Below the pieces are notes generated by a model. That model was not told the DNA's origin and searched no databases. It saw only the letters and a list, made by a program, of their open reading frames with translations. This document shows positions 52,423-62,184 of a stretch of DNA of 64,000 nucleotides, piece after piece (positions within the stretch are counted from its first letter, which is position 1; every line of letters starts with the position of its first letter). This DNA is from Lasiodiplodia sp. COLG20 (Eukaryota; Ascomycota; Dothideomycetes; Botryosphaeriales; Botryosphaeriaceae). The stretch spans positions 806,001-870,000 of the forward strand of contig VNWV01000007.1 in the NCBI GenBank assembly GCA_009801085.1, written 5' to 3'. Position numbers and translations under genes: made by a program.

Positions 52423-55113
52423 ATTGGTGATGAGCTTCGCGCCGAGAACCGCGTTGTTGGAGATGGCGGATCCGACAGAGCTCTTGAGATAGCAGGTTCC
52501 GTAAACCCATGCCACGTCGACGCATCCGGAGTTGGTATCGCATGCTTCGATGCAGAGCTCCAGTGTGCTCGCAGAGGTTGTGAGCATGTCACCGGCGTCT
52601 ACGATTCGTGTCAGTCGCCATGTATGTATGGATGGTGGCTCGGGGAACTTACAGTGATCCGTGTAGCACTCAATCAGGTAGTTGTTCTGGTTCTTGCTGG
52701 TATACGTCATGCCGTTGGCAGCCGGGCAGGCGAGAGCAGTAGCAGAAGAAGTGACCGAAGATGTGGTGCCCGTAGTGGTAGCTGAGGAAACAGAGCTCGT
52801 TGTTGATCCAGAGATTGGTGTAGAGACTGAGCTCAATGTAGAGACTGAGCTCGTTACAGAACCTGAGCTCGTTGTGGAGCCCGAGGTCGACGTAGAGACT
52901 GAGGTCAGTATAGAGGCCGGGCTCGTTGTAGAGCTTGAGCTCGTTGTAGAGATCGATGTAGAGATCGATGCCGTTGTGGAACTTGAGCTTGCTGTAGAAA
53001 CTGATGCAGAAGTGGAGCCCGAATTCGTTGTAGATACAGATGCAGCTGTGGAGCTTGATGTCGTTGTGGACGTAGTCGACGTAGATCTACTGGTAGACGA
53101 AGCACATGCAGAAGGCCCGGTATTTGAAGGCAGAGCGTACAGGTTTAGGTAGCCGCCATTACCACAGTACTCTGTCGAGTTGCCGCCGCACGTCATAGTG
53201 CAACTGCTTGCAGCCGAGGATACACTCGAGCAGGCAACAGTGTTGCCACAGTAGCACTGCTGGACGTTAGTATAACCCGATTGACATTTCAAAAAAGTGG
53301 CTTACCTCAGCACCATACTCAACACCGAAGTATTTGTAGCCAGAGCAGTAAGTGGCGCAGGATTCCACAGTCATATCACTTTGCGAGGTGCTCCTTTCCG
53401 ACAATGCTCTTCCCGAACTGGCCTCACTGTAACATCCAAGGAGTGAGTAGGACCCAAATTGTGTTGGTGAAGACGGCTGGGCAGCGGTGGTGATATTGCC
53501 AGTCGAAAAGACCGAGAGGCGATAGCTGTTGCCGCAAATTTGAGTCGAGTTGCCCGCGCAAGCCATGGTGCACGCCTGATCTGTAGTTACTTGAGCCTTG
53601 TAACCCATGCTGTTTCCACACCAACACTGCATGAAGTGTCATTATCAGTTATTTCTAAATGGGAAAGATAATCCTTACCTCGACGCCATACTCCAACCCG
53701 GCAATCTTGTAGCCCTGAGCGGCACAGGTAGCTGTGCAAGAGTCAATGGTGTTGTCATCCCGAGAGTAAGCCTTGAGAGCCAACACTGAGCCTGGATCAG
53801 AGTAGCAACCCTGGTAGGTCATGCCCGAGAATGCTCCAGGAGATGTAGGAGCTACTGCAGAGCTCTGCGAAGGATCGGGGTAAGGATCATCTCCGGTCTG
53901 GAGGCGAGGGTACCCGAAATCGAAAGCCTTGCTTCCTGCTCCGTCGAAGTTGTCCAGGAATAGCCGTGCTTTTCCTGCCGACGAAGCAAACATGCTACCC
54001 GCATCGTGCCCTATCGGAACGTAATCAACCGTGCACGAACTGGTGGGCGGAAAGGCTTTGATGAAGTTGAAAAACCGCTCGTGGCGATTAGCCCCCGTAG
54101 TTGTGGGTCCACAGCCGGACGAGTCGTCCCCAAGATCCAGAGTTCCTCGAGCATAAGCAATGCTCTTGGTGTTGTAGTTGGCCAAGACAGCAGGCCGTCC
54201 AGCGGCGACCAAAGTCGCCCCGTAAGTGTTTGTGTACGATGATAAGCCATCTCGCCAGTCGTCATATGTGGAGCACGTAGAGGAGTCAATGGGGCGGTCC
54301 AGGCTCATCCAGCCATAGCTGTTGGGGTTTCCGACCCAATATACGACGGGCGTTTTCGTGCTGAGGTTGTCACCCACTTCGCAGTATCTTTGCACCGTCT
54401 GAGCGCCCAGCGAATGTCCAGCGATCACGATCTAGTCGAGCCAGTCAGCGCCTCCCACCATTAGTCCAAACCCAATGTGTTTACCTGATTGATACTGGGA
54501 AATAACGTCTTGTCGTCAAAGTACTTGGTCAGCTGATCCAGAACGGCGTAGGAGGATACGGTGGTCTGCGTTTTCGGATACTGATTGTTCGCTCCAGAAG
54601 CCCACTGCGAGCCCTTCCAGACAAGCGCAGACGTGTAAGAGCCTTTGGCGTCAGTCCAGGGGTAGCCTCCGGTGTACTTGTCGTCTCCGTTGGTGAAGTA
54701 AGGGGCCAGAATGGCGACGCTGTCCGTGCTTACTTCGGGATGGTCAGTCACTTGAGCCAAGGCTGAGAGCCTTGTATGAATTAGTGGTGATTAGACCAGT
54801 CAAAGACTTCGGGGCCTTACATGTTGCTCATATACGTGTTTGGGTCACGGTTGAGTCCATGGACGACGATGACTGCTCGCTTGAGCGCCTTGGGATCCAG
54901 CCTCTTCCCATTGCTGTTCAATGACATGTAATTCAGCAGAGTAGTATTCTTTCTATTGGCATCTTTGATGTTGAAGTAGGCGATCTCGGCGCCGGGGACA
55001 ATGGGCAGAGAGGTGGTGATATTGTCTCCAGCCCATTGCTGCGCGTTGCTCAGCGAGGCAACGCTGAAAAAGACGTGGGCGCTGAGCAACCCTTTGAGCG
55101 GGGAGAACAGCAT
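51358..55113 (-). CDS. Secreted alpha/beta-hydrolase (esterase) with four WSC and two apple-like modules
   Basis: Six exons, 55113-54821, 54770-54485, 54431-53679, 53626-53306, 53256-52653 and 52598-51358, sum to 3,498 nt (1,165 residues). Residues 1-24 are a signal peptide. An alpha/beta-hydrolase domain follows (VVHGLNRDPNTY; nucleophile elbow AGHSLGA, Ser200; IGHDAG near the end). Two WSC-type modules follow at about 395-595 (QGCYSDPG, CWCGNS; LGCYSEASSG, CYCGNT), then a Ser/Thr stalk, an apple-like module (CYTDHYAGDM, CVDVAW), a poly-Ser/Thr tract, a second apple-like module (CGTDHFGGDM, CVDVAY) and two more WSC modules to the C-terminus. WSC modules bind glycans in other proteins, so the enzyme may be tethered to wall polysaccharide. 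Introns 3 and 4 fall at the same place inside WSC 1 and 2, before CxCGN, a trace of module duplication. Exon 2 uses an AAG acceptor. Confidence 0.85.
52329..52422. repeat. Compound trinucleotide microsatellite (GGC/GGT/GGA/GAC)
   Basis: On the plus strand successive runs of GGC, GGT, GGA and GAC triplets extend over 94 bp. On the coding (minus) strand they give a Ser run followed by Thr and Ala residues, the linker between the apple-like modules. Length variation by slippage is expected and would keep the frame. Confidence 0.95.
52820..53083. repeat. 18-bp coding minisatellite, about 15 units
   Basis: Degenerate tandem array with plus-strand consensus GTAGAGACTGAGCTCGTT. Fourteen units are 18 bp and one is 12 bp, with no frame break. 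It encodes the six-residue-periodic Ser/Thr stalk on the minus strand. The opposite strand is also open and would read as acidic VETEL-like repeats; that is a shadow, not a gene. Confidence 0.85.
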
Positions 55114-56840
55114 TTCAAACGAACGACAGAAGTTAGGTGAAGTGGCCAACGAAGGTCACCACCGGCAAAAATGCAATGTGTCGGCTGTGCGAAGAATGCA
55201 TGGCAGCGAGCTTGAGCAGCCTTTTGAAAGCTTTCGCGCCACAATGTTTATTTTCCCTCCTTAGTCTCAGCACGGATGGGGGCCGCCTATCGCCACAGAT
55301 TGGAAGTCCAGATTCTACTCAGGAGATGGTGCTGGCGAAGATTGTGTGAAGTGGTGAAGGGAAGTGCCGTGTTAAATGGTGGAATGGAGGCTTGCCAAGC
55401 AACAGCATCGGGCAATTGTGGTCATGAGGCGGGCTGAGGCTGCGGTCCAGTACTCAGGTACCGGCATGGTTGCCAAGCCGCCAGCAAGGTGGCTGAATAT
55501 GCGGCTACTTGCCGACACTGGTGACATTCTGGGGGCAAGGTCTTTTTGAACGAGAAATCTTGCCACCTCCGCTTAGCCAGCGCTCTAGAACCAGCGGGAG
55601 TCCCCCGGAGCGGAGCGGCCGATGGCGTAGTCCAAGAGAGCAAAGCGCCGAATAAGCCTATCTTGGCGAGTGAAGCGCCGCAGTATCCTATCGTCAGACG
55701 AAAGGGAGCGCACTTCTGCAGATGGCATTGCCAACATGCAGACAGACGAGCTTATGGGGTCTTGACGAGGATGAGCGTTTAGGGGAAAAGAAATATCGGG
55801 CGCGTAGCTAGCCGCTGGGTACGAGTCAGGCGGACGAGCCCAAAACGCCGGAGGAGAGGCCGGCGAAGGTTGCGGCCGTTCTTTCCGGACGGCCCATCCC
55901 ACACTCATCTCCCGCACGCTTCGATCACACAAGCTATCGCCTGACTCTAAACTGCGCTAACTTGCGTAGACAACGAAACCGAGTATCCGGACTCCGAGCA
56001 TCGTCTGTTTGAGTTCAAGAATGCATGAGCCTCGGCACCCAACTGCGATCGATCACCACGGGACGTACGTATATCACTGACGATCTTCGCCAATCTGATG
56101 GCCCAGATGGGCCGACCCGTATTCAGCCGCAGTTTTGGCCAGGGTGACTATCCCAGCAGCCGAGGCATCAGCTCCGTTGCTCCATATGAAATCTTCTCGA
56201 CGACGAAAACTGTGCCTTTTTAGTCGACACTACTAGTTCTTCGGCGTTTGCAAAGACGTATGACCTTGTTGACGACAGTGGCGCTCGCCTGTTACTACGG
56301 CCACGCCACTGTTCGGAGCGCTAGTAGCTGGGTCCAGTCTTCAAGTTTCTACGGAGTATGGCCCGAATGCTTCCTGAAGAAGTAGCCCCACACGCCGGCT
56401 TGGGAAACATTGGCCCGTTCATTGGATTCGTTCTTACCCCAAAATGTACAGGAAGAGTGCGTATGCGGCTTCTTATCCCCGGGGTAAGCGAGTGCACCGT
56501 GATCAAACTGGGTTTTTTATATTGCAGACGTCATGTTGCAGGTGGATTTACCAAATTTCTTTGCACTGGGCTGAAGACTTAGCCAAGTTCGGTTGATGTT
56601 TCTACCAGCGCAGTGTCTCTCTACACCGTCGAACCACGATCTAGCCCCTCGAAGCGCTCTTGGATACTCAGTTGTCTTCTGATGTACTCGTGTCGGAACC
56701 CACTACAGCTCGTATTGTCAACTAGCTTCAGCTATTGGAACTGGCGAAACTTGCCTACCGCCCTAGAAGCGGTGGTATATAGAGCGTGAGGAGTACCTCC
56801 TGAAGCTACCATCCTCAGCGGTGACTTCACGATTCTCAAC
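55114..56840. other. 1.7-kb intergenic between divergent secreted hydrolases
   Basis: No gene supported between the esterase (-) and the lipase (+). A TATATAG element at 56776-56782 lies 59-65 nt before the lipase ATG. Confidence 0.4.
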
Positions 56841-58190
56841 ATGCATTTGTCCAGTGTTTGTCTAGTCCTCAGTGGACTTCTCCTTACCGATGCTGCCCCA
56901 GCACCTGTCCCTGAAAATGGGCTCGAGAAGAGGCAGTCCCTGAGCAGTGTCCTGAGCGCCCTCAGTGGCCTGACGGAACCTACGGCCATCTTGTCTCAAC
57001 TCGAGGCGGTTGAAGCGACATCGACGCCCACCAGCGTCGAGCAGGCCCAGGAGCAGCTCGAGGCCATCTACGGGACGACGCCAACCAACATCTTCGAGAA
57101 CATCGCGCAGCAAATCGCCGACGGACTGTCAACCCTGACCATCGTCCAAGCCCTCGGCTTCTCCCCTAGCGGCGAGAACTCGGAAACCAACAGCAACCCC
57201 CTCGAACCGTCGACGACCATCTACCCCAAGAAGTCGTCCTCCGATGCCCCCTATTCCATCACTGAGGAAGAGCTCCGTCAAGCCATCTACATCCCCTCAG
57301 ACTTCACGTACGGCGAGAAGCCGCCGGTCATCTTCGTTCCGGGCACGGGCTCGTACGGCGGCATATCGTTCGGTTCGAACTTGCGGAAGCTGCTGACTGG
57401 CGTGTCGTACGCGGACCCGGTCTGGCTCAACGTGCCGGACGCGCTGCTGCGCGACGCGCAGACGAACGGCGAGTTCGTGGCGTACGCCATCAACTACATC
57501 TCGGGCATCTCGAGCGACGCCAACGTGTCGGTCGTCTCGTGGTCGCAGGGCGGGCTGGACACGCAGTGGGCCTTCACCTACTGGCCGTCGACGCGCGCGC
57601 TGGTCTCCGACTTCGTGCCCGTCAGCCCGGACTTCCACGGCACCGTGCTGGCCAACGTCATCTGCCTCAACCCGGGCGCCGGCGGCGTCGGTCTGGGCCC
57701 TTGCGCCCCCGCGGTGCTGCAGCAGGAGTACAACAGCAACTTCGTCACGGCCCTGCGCGCGGCTGGCGGCGCCGACGCCTACGTGCCCACCACCTCCCTC
57801 TTCTCCGGCTTCCTCGACGAGATCGTCCAGCCGCAGTCCGGCACCGGCGCGTCTGCCTATATTAATGATGCTAGGGGCGTGGGCACGACCAATGCTGAGG
57901 TGCAGGTCGTGTGCAAGGGCAAGGGTCCTGCTGGCGGATTTTACACCCACGAGAGCTTGCTGGTCAACCCGCTGACCTACGCCCTCCTCGTCGATGCCTT
58001 GACCCACGATGGGCCCGGCAGCATCGACAGGCTGGATCTGGATACCGTGTGCTCCACCGTCGTGGCGCCTGGACTGGGGCTGGACGCCTTGTTGGAGATT
58101 GAGGGCGTGAACGTCCTGGCCGCTGTCAATCTGTTGACCTACTCGGACAGGAGGTTGGCCGAGCCGGCCCTGATGTCTTATGCGGCTTGA
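56841..58190 (+). CDS. Secreted lipase of the Candida antarctica lipase B type
   Basis: Single-exon gene for 449 residues. A signal peptide (cleavage near TDAAP) is followed by LEKRQ, a Kex2 site at Lys30-Arg31. Residues 32 to about 145 are a proregion. The catalytic domain opens PPVIFVPGTGSYGG, with the oxyanion loop. The nucleophile is Ser235 in SWSQGGLDTQWAFTYWPS, which closely parallels the CalB elbow WSQGG. CLNPGAGGVGLGPCAPAVLQ and TSLFSGFLDEIVQP match the CalB core, with the likely catalytic Asp in the latter; the probable His is in FYTHESLLVNPL. The extended proregion and C-terminal LLTYSDRR tail go beyond CalB itself. A plausible role is hydrolysis of plant lipids or cutin-like esters. 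Confidence 0.93.
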   Translation: MHLSSVCLVLSGLLLTDAAPAPVPENGLEKRQSLSSVLSALSGLTEPTAILSQLEAVEATSTPTSVEQAQEQLEAIYGTTPTNIFENIAQQIADGLSTLTIVQALGFSPSGENSETNSNPLEPSTTIYPKKSSSDAPYSITEEELRQAIYIPSDFTYGEKPPVIFVPGTGSYGGISFGSNLRKLLTGVSYADPVWLNVPDALLRDAQTNGEFVAYAINYISGISSDANVSVVSWSQGGLDTQWAFTYWPSTRALVSDFVPVSPDFHGTVLANVICLNPGAGGVGLGPCAPAVLQQEYNSNFVTALRAAGGADAYVPTTSLFSGFLDEIVQPQSGTGASAYINDARGVGTTNAEVQVVCKGKGPAGGFYTHESLLVNPLTYALLVDALTHDGPGSIDRLDLDTVCSTVVAPGLGLDALLEIEGVNVLAAVNLLTYSDRRLAEPALMSYAA

Positions 58191-58826
58191 GCAATTGAAA
58201 GAGGCTGCACTCACTGGATAACGGCTGGATTAAATATGAGGACGTAAATGCAAGTTGAGAATTAATACAGATCTATTTCGATCAAACTGCAACTACTCAT
58301 TTGAGCGGCTTCTAGATGTTGGCTGCATGAACTGATTGTGTTGATGTTTTTTTTTTTTTTTTTTTGATAAGTTTCATGACCGATAACTGCCCTCATCAAC
58401 AAGTGATGGGATTTGTCCCCGTATTAATTTCATCGGAAGATACAAGGAATGTGTCAGGATACCAATTATTCTTTTATTCATACACACCATGAGGCAAGGA
58501 AAAGTAATAGAAGGATGAAGTTCGTCAGGAACCGAATGCGGACGCCAATACCTATATTTCCCGCAATAATATTGCGGGAGATCGTAAGCTTCCCCGCATA
58601 CAAGCATCCGCGGGACAGCGCCCCATTCCGCACCAAGCTGCAGCTCCTAACTCCTTCTGCCGAACTCCGAGGCTTATGCTGCCCCGCAACGGAATTGTAA
58701 ATCATATCATCACGTACCTCACGTCTGCTCCACATCATCTTTCCTCCTGGCTTTTTCTCATTCAACCCTACGACCAACATCGAAGCAAGGAGAAATCGTG
58801 TCAATTGGAGAGCCAGAAAACAAAAC
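58191..58826. other. Intergenic with 19-T run
   Basis: 3' flank of the lipase, with a T19 homopolymer at 58347-58365, and promoter of the FMN oxidase. No gene seen. Confidence 0.4.
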
Positions 58827-60320
58827 ATGGCATCCGTGCAAAACGTCCCGCCCGCTCCGCCGGGTGCGCGCAAGTACGGCGCGTTCCAGAACGAGATCTA
58901 CCAGAAGGGCATGCTGCACAACGTCTTCCCCGCCGTGACGACCGACCCCAACAGGCTCGAGGCGCAGGCGGAGCGGGACATGAGCGCGCGCAGCTACCGG
59001 TACATCGCGGGCGGCGCGGGAGAGCGGGCGACCATGGATGCGAATCGTGCTGCGTTCAGGACGTGGAAGGTAAGGTTCTGGTTTAAATAGATGTTCTATC
59101 GCGTCACTTTCCTTTTTCTCACCGTTGAGTTGATTTGATCGCCTATGCTGCTTTTCTCTGTTACTGTTCGCTAAAGCTCCGCGCAAGCTCATCCCCCGCA
59201 TGCTGCGTCCGACAACCAACCGCGACATGAAGATTGAGCTCTTCGGAGAGCAGTACGAGACGCCCTTGTTCTTCTCGCCCGTAGGCGTGCAGTCGATCTT
59301 CCACGAGGAGAAGGAGACGGGCGTCGCGCAGATTGCCGCGGAGATCGGGGTGCCTTTCATCCTCAGCACCGCGGCCTCGTCGACCATCGAGGAGGTGGCC
59401 AAGGCGAACGGGCCCGGCGGGAAGAGATGGTTCCAGCTGTACTGGCCGCACGACGACGACATCACCATATCTGTGAGCCTCTCTCTATCTTTCTCGTCAT
59501 ATCCCTCCCCCCTCATCAGTGCTGATAGGCGTCGGCATATATAGTTTCTCAAGCGCGCCAAGGAAAACGGTTATGGCGCGCTCGTGGTCACGGTAGACAC
59601 GTGGGCGGTGGCCTGGCGGCCGTGGGATCTGGACCAGGCATACGCGCCGTTCATCAAGGGCATTGGGTGTGACGTCGCCTTCTCGGATCCGGTCTTCAGG
59701 CGGAAGTTCAAGGAGAAGCACGGAAAGGAGGTTGAAGACGATGTCGTTGCCGCGGCACAGGAGTTCGTGAAAGTATGCTTCTCCGGTGGAGCCCACACCT
59801 GTAAGTTTTTAGCTCCCGGCGGGAGAGAATAAGGTGCTGACGTGGGAAATCAGGGGATCAGATTGAGTTTTTGAAGAAGCACTGGGACGGTCCAATTCTT
59901 CTGAAAGGTATCCAGCATCCCGATGATGCAGTCAAAGCGGCAGAAGTGGGAGTGCAGGGCATCATCGTCTCGAACCATGGTGGCCGCCAGCTGGATGGTG
60001 CCGTTGGCTCATTGACCATGCTCCCAGAGATTGTCGAGGCAGTCGGCGACAAGCTGACCGTCCTGTTCGACAGCGGGGCTCGAACAGGGGTCGATGTGAT
60101 CAAAGCGCTCTCACTCGGCGCAAAGGCTGTGTGCATCGGCAGACCGTGGGTCTACGGCCTGGGAATTTCCGGCAAGGCCGGCGCCCGCGACGTTATGAAG
60201 GGGATTCTTGCCGATCTGGACCAGAGCATGGGTTTGGCTGGCATCAAGGATATCGCGGGCTGCCATCGTAGCATGGTCCGGCGGGTCGAGTATCCAGGAG
60301 ATAGGCCGTCAAACAATTGA
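58827..60320 (+). CDS. FMN-dependent alpha-hydroxy acid oxidase/dehydrogenase (lactate 2-monooxygenase-like)
   Basis: TIM-barrel flavoprotein that oxidises L-2-hydroxy acids. Four exons, 58827-59069, 59188-59472, 59545-59800 and 59854-60320, sum to 1,251 nt (416 residues). Family marks: RYIAGGAGERATMDANRAAF at the start of the barrel, SPVGVQSIFH, RWFQLYWPHDDD, ILLKGIQHPDDAVKAAEVG, the active-site motif SNHGGRQLDG, and phosphate-binding DSGARTGVDVIKALSLGA then IGRPWVYGL. The N-terminus lacks a cytochrome b5 domain, so it is not a flavocytochrome b2. The text is nearest the lactate 2-monooxygenase-like branch; substrate unknown. Exon 2 needs a CAAG acceptor. No signal or PTS1 tail (ends PSNN). 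Confidence 0.9.
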
Positions 60321-62184
60321 GGCTGAAGGAAGCCAAGCATCACTGATACGAGCATGTCAGTCTAGAGGGTGGCTGAGCTAAGGTATAGAGTACGGGTAAA
60401 GGATCGAGAATCAGTTCGAATTTGTGGACTAAGAGAGTGACTCAAGATGCTTCTGATGCTGAAACCGCAGAAAACGAGACGGTTATAAATAGTTGTTAGT
60501 GCTTTTTTTTTTTTTTACAGACTTCAGCAACGCTCTAAGACTAAAGTCTTAGTGGAAGAGAGACTCAGTACTGGCAATGGGTGCAATGAGGTGGCAAAGG
60601 GACGCGCGAACCGTCAGGATAGATGTCATGACCAATGAAGAAACAGAAAGGGGCAATCCAAAGACGCAGGCGCAATAATGGATACGACCGGGGATAAGGT
60701 TAGATAGCTTCGATCCGGGGTGCTCGAATAAGCCACGGAATTAAGCTCTGACTTTAGATTTTCCTAGTGGAGCAAATGATGGCGCCACGCGCGAGAGCGG
60801 TAGCAGTAGGACGGAGTAATTGTGGAATCGAATACGAAGGCTGTATACAGGGGCGGGGTGGTGGTGAGTGACGCAGGCACGGAGATTGCCATGACCTGAG
60901 TAGCTGCATCTATCAGCATACGAGGGGCATCAGGCCGACTACTGGGGTGGGTGGTGTTCGGAAGAAAGCCGCGTCACTATAGTAAGAAATAGAAGAGAAT
61001 TAGGTGAACGATTGGGGTGTTCGACCGGGGGGGACTCTGTAGCGGCAACATCTGTACAATATGGATCTCAACGGTGGGTTGATCAGAGAGGAGACGGTGG
61101 TCTGTTCTCGTGACGTGGTGACCAGAGGCTGCTCCATGCGGACGAGGACGAGAAGTGTGCGGCTGCGGTGTGCAGTGACGGGGTGCATCCGAGCCGGGAA
61201 GCCGGGTGGTCGGCGTGAATTGCCGGCGTGCTGGGCTTCTGGAAAGTCGGGCCTGATTGATGTTTGGGTTCGGCGGGTCTAGCCCACCGGCAACGTCCTC
61301 GACGCGCCCCGACTGCCGCCCCGTCACGCCTCCTTCAACCCACTCGCGTCCATGCACCACTGCCGCCGCCTTGCCGCCCATACCTGGTCGCCATGTATGT
61401 GCCGTCATCTGTCTGCTACCGCCCCCGCTCCTACACCGCTGTCACTCTTGGCTCAGCGGCACCATGATGCTGGTCTTTACACGCGTTGCAATCTGAGCCG
61501 CAAACGCTCCATGCACGCCGAGCCCACGATGCAGCGTATCCTGGCTGATGAGCAGACACTTGCGACATCCGACTGATGATGCGCGCTCAACGGCGGCAAC
61601 CACCGTTTCTCGACGTCGTTTCGACCTGTTTCCTTCCTCCTGATCCCGACCAAGCCGCAACGGAAATTACACAGGCCCTTCCCCCTCAGTCGTCTCCAGT
61701 TTGTGGCGCTGTCGTCTAGCTAAGCGGTCACCATGTTTTGATTTGCAGCCTCTCGAGCTGCATCGCCCTTCTCGCGCTGCACCCAGACTTCCTAAACCGG
61801 TCGACGCCCTATTGTACCAGCAAGCTGTAGACGAGCCCGTCGACGCGAGCTCGATGAGGCGAGCACTGGCGTCTTGTTTCCGTAAGGCCGGCGTGAAACG
61901 CGATCTCCCGGCCCCGCGCCCCTGCTCGGTTTCAAGCGAGTAAGGACTGCGCCCGCTCTGGGACAAACGTCCGCCGAGCCCCATCTAAACAAAACACGCC
62001 CTGTGCCTTTTCCGCGGGCCCGCAAATGTCCGGATCCCAAGCCTTGACCTGATTCTCGTACTGCGTGATGAGGTAGATACATATACAACGGGCTCACCCG
62101 CCCCTAGTTGGCTCTCCACGAACTTCCCTTCCAAGGATTTCGCTATTCATTCTTTTTACAGTCATTCTTTGCAACTTGCCCAGC
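60321..62184. other. 1.9-kb intergenic, nothing supported
   Basis: A T-run lies near 60,502-60,514. The remaining frames (for example 61667-61984 -, 61264-61467 +) lack any recognisable content. It contains the promoter of the last gene. Confidence 0.4.

Noticed and set aside
49861..55113. Secondary-metabolite cluster around the LaeA-like methyltransferase
   Set aside because: No synthase, terpene cyclase, P450 or transporter gene is present nearby.
57297..58214. 305-residue frame antisense to the lipase
   Set aside because: Arg/Val/Gly-rich shadow of the GC-rich CalB-type lipase gene.
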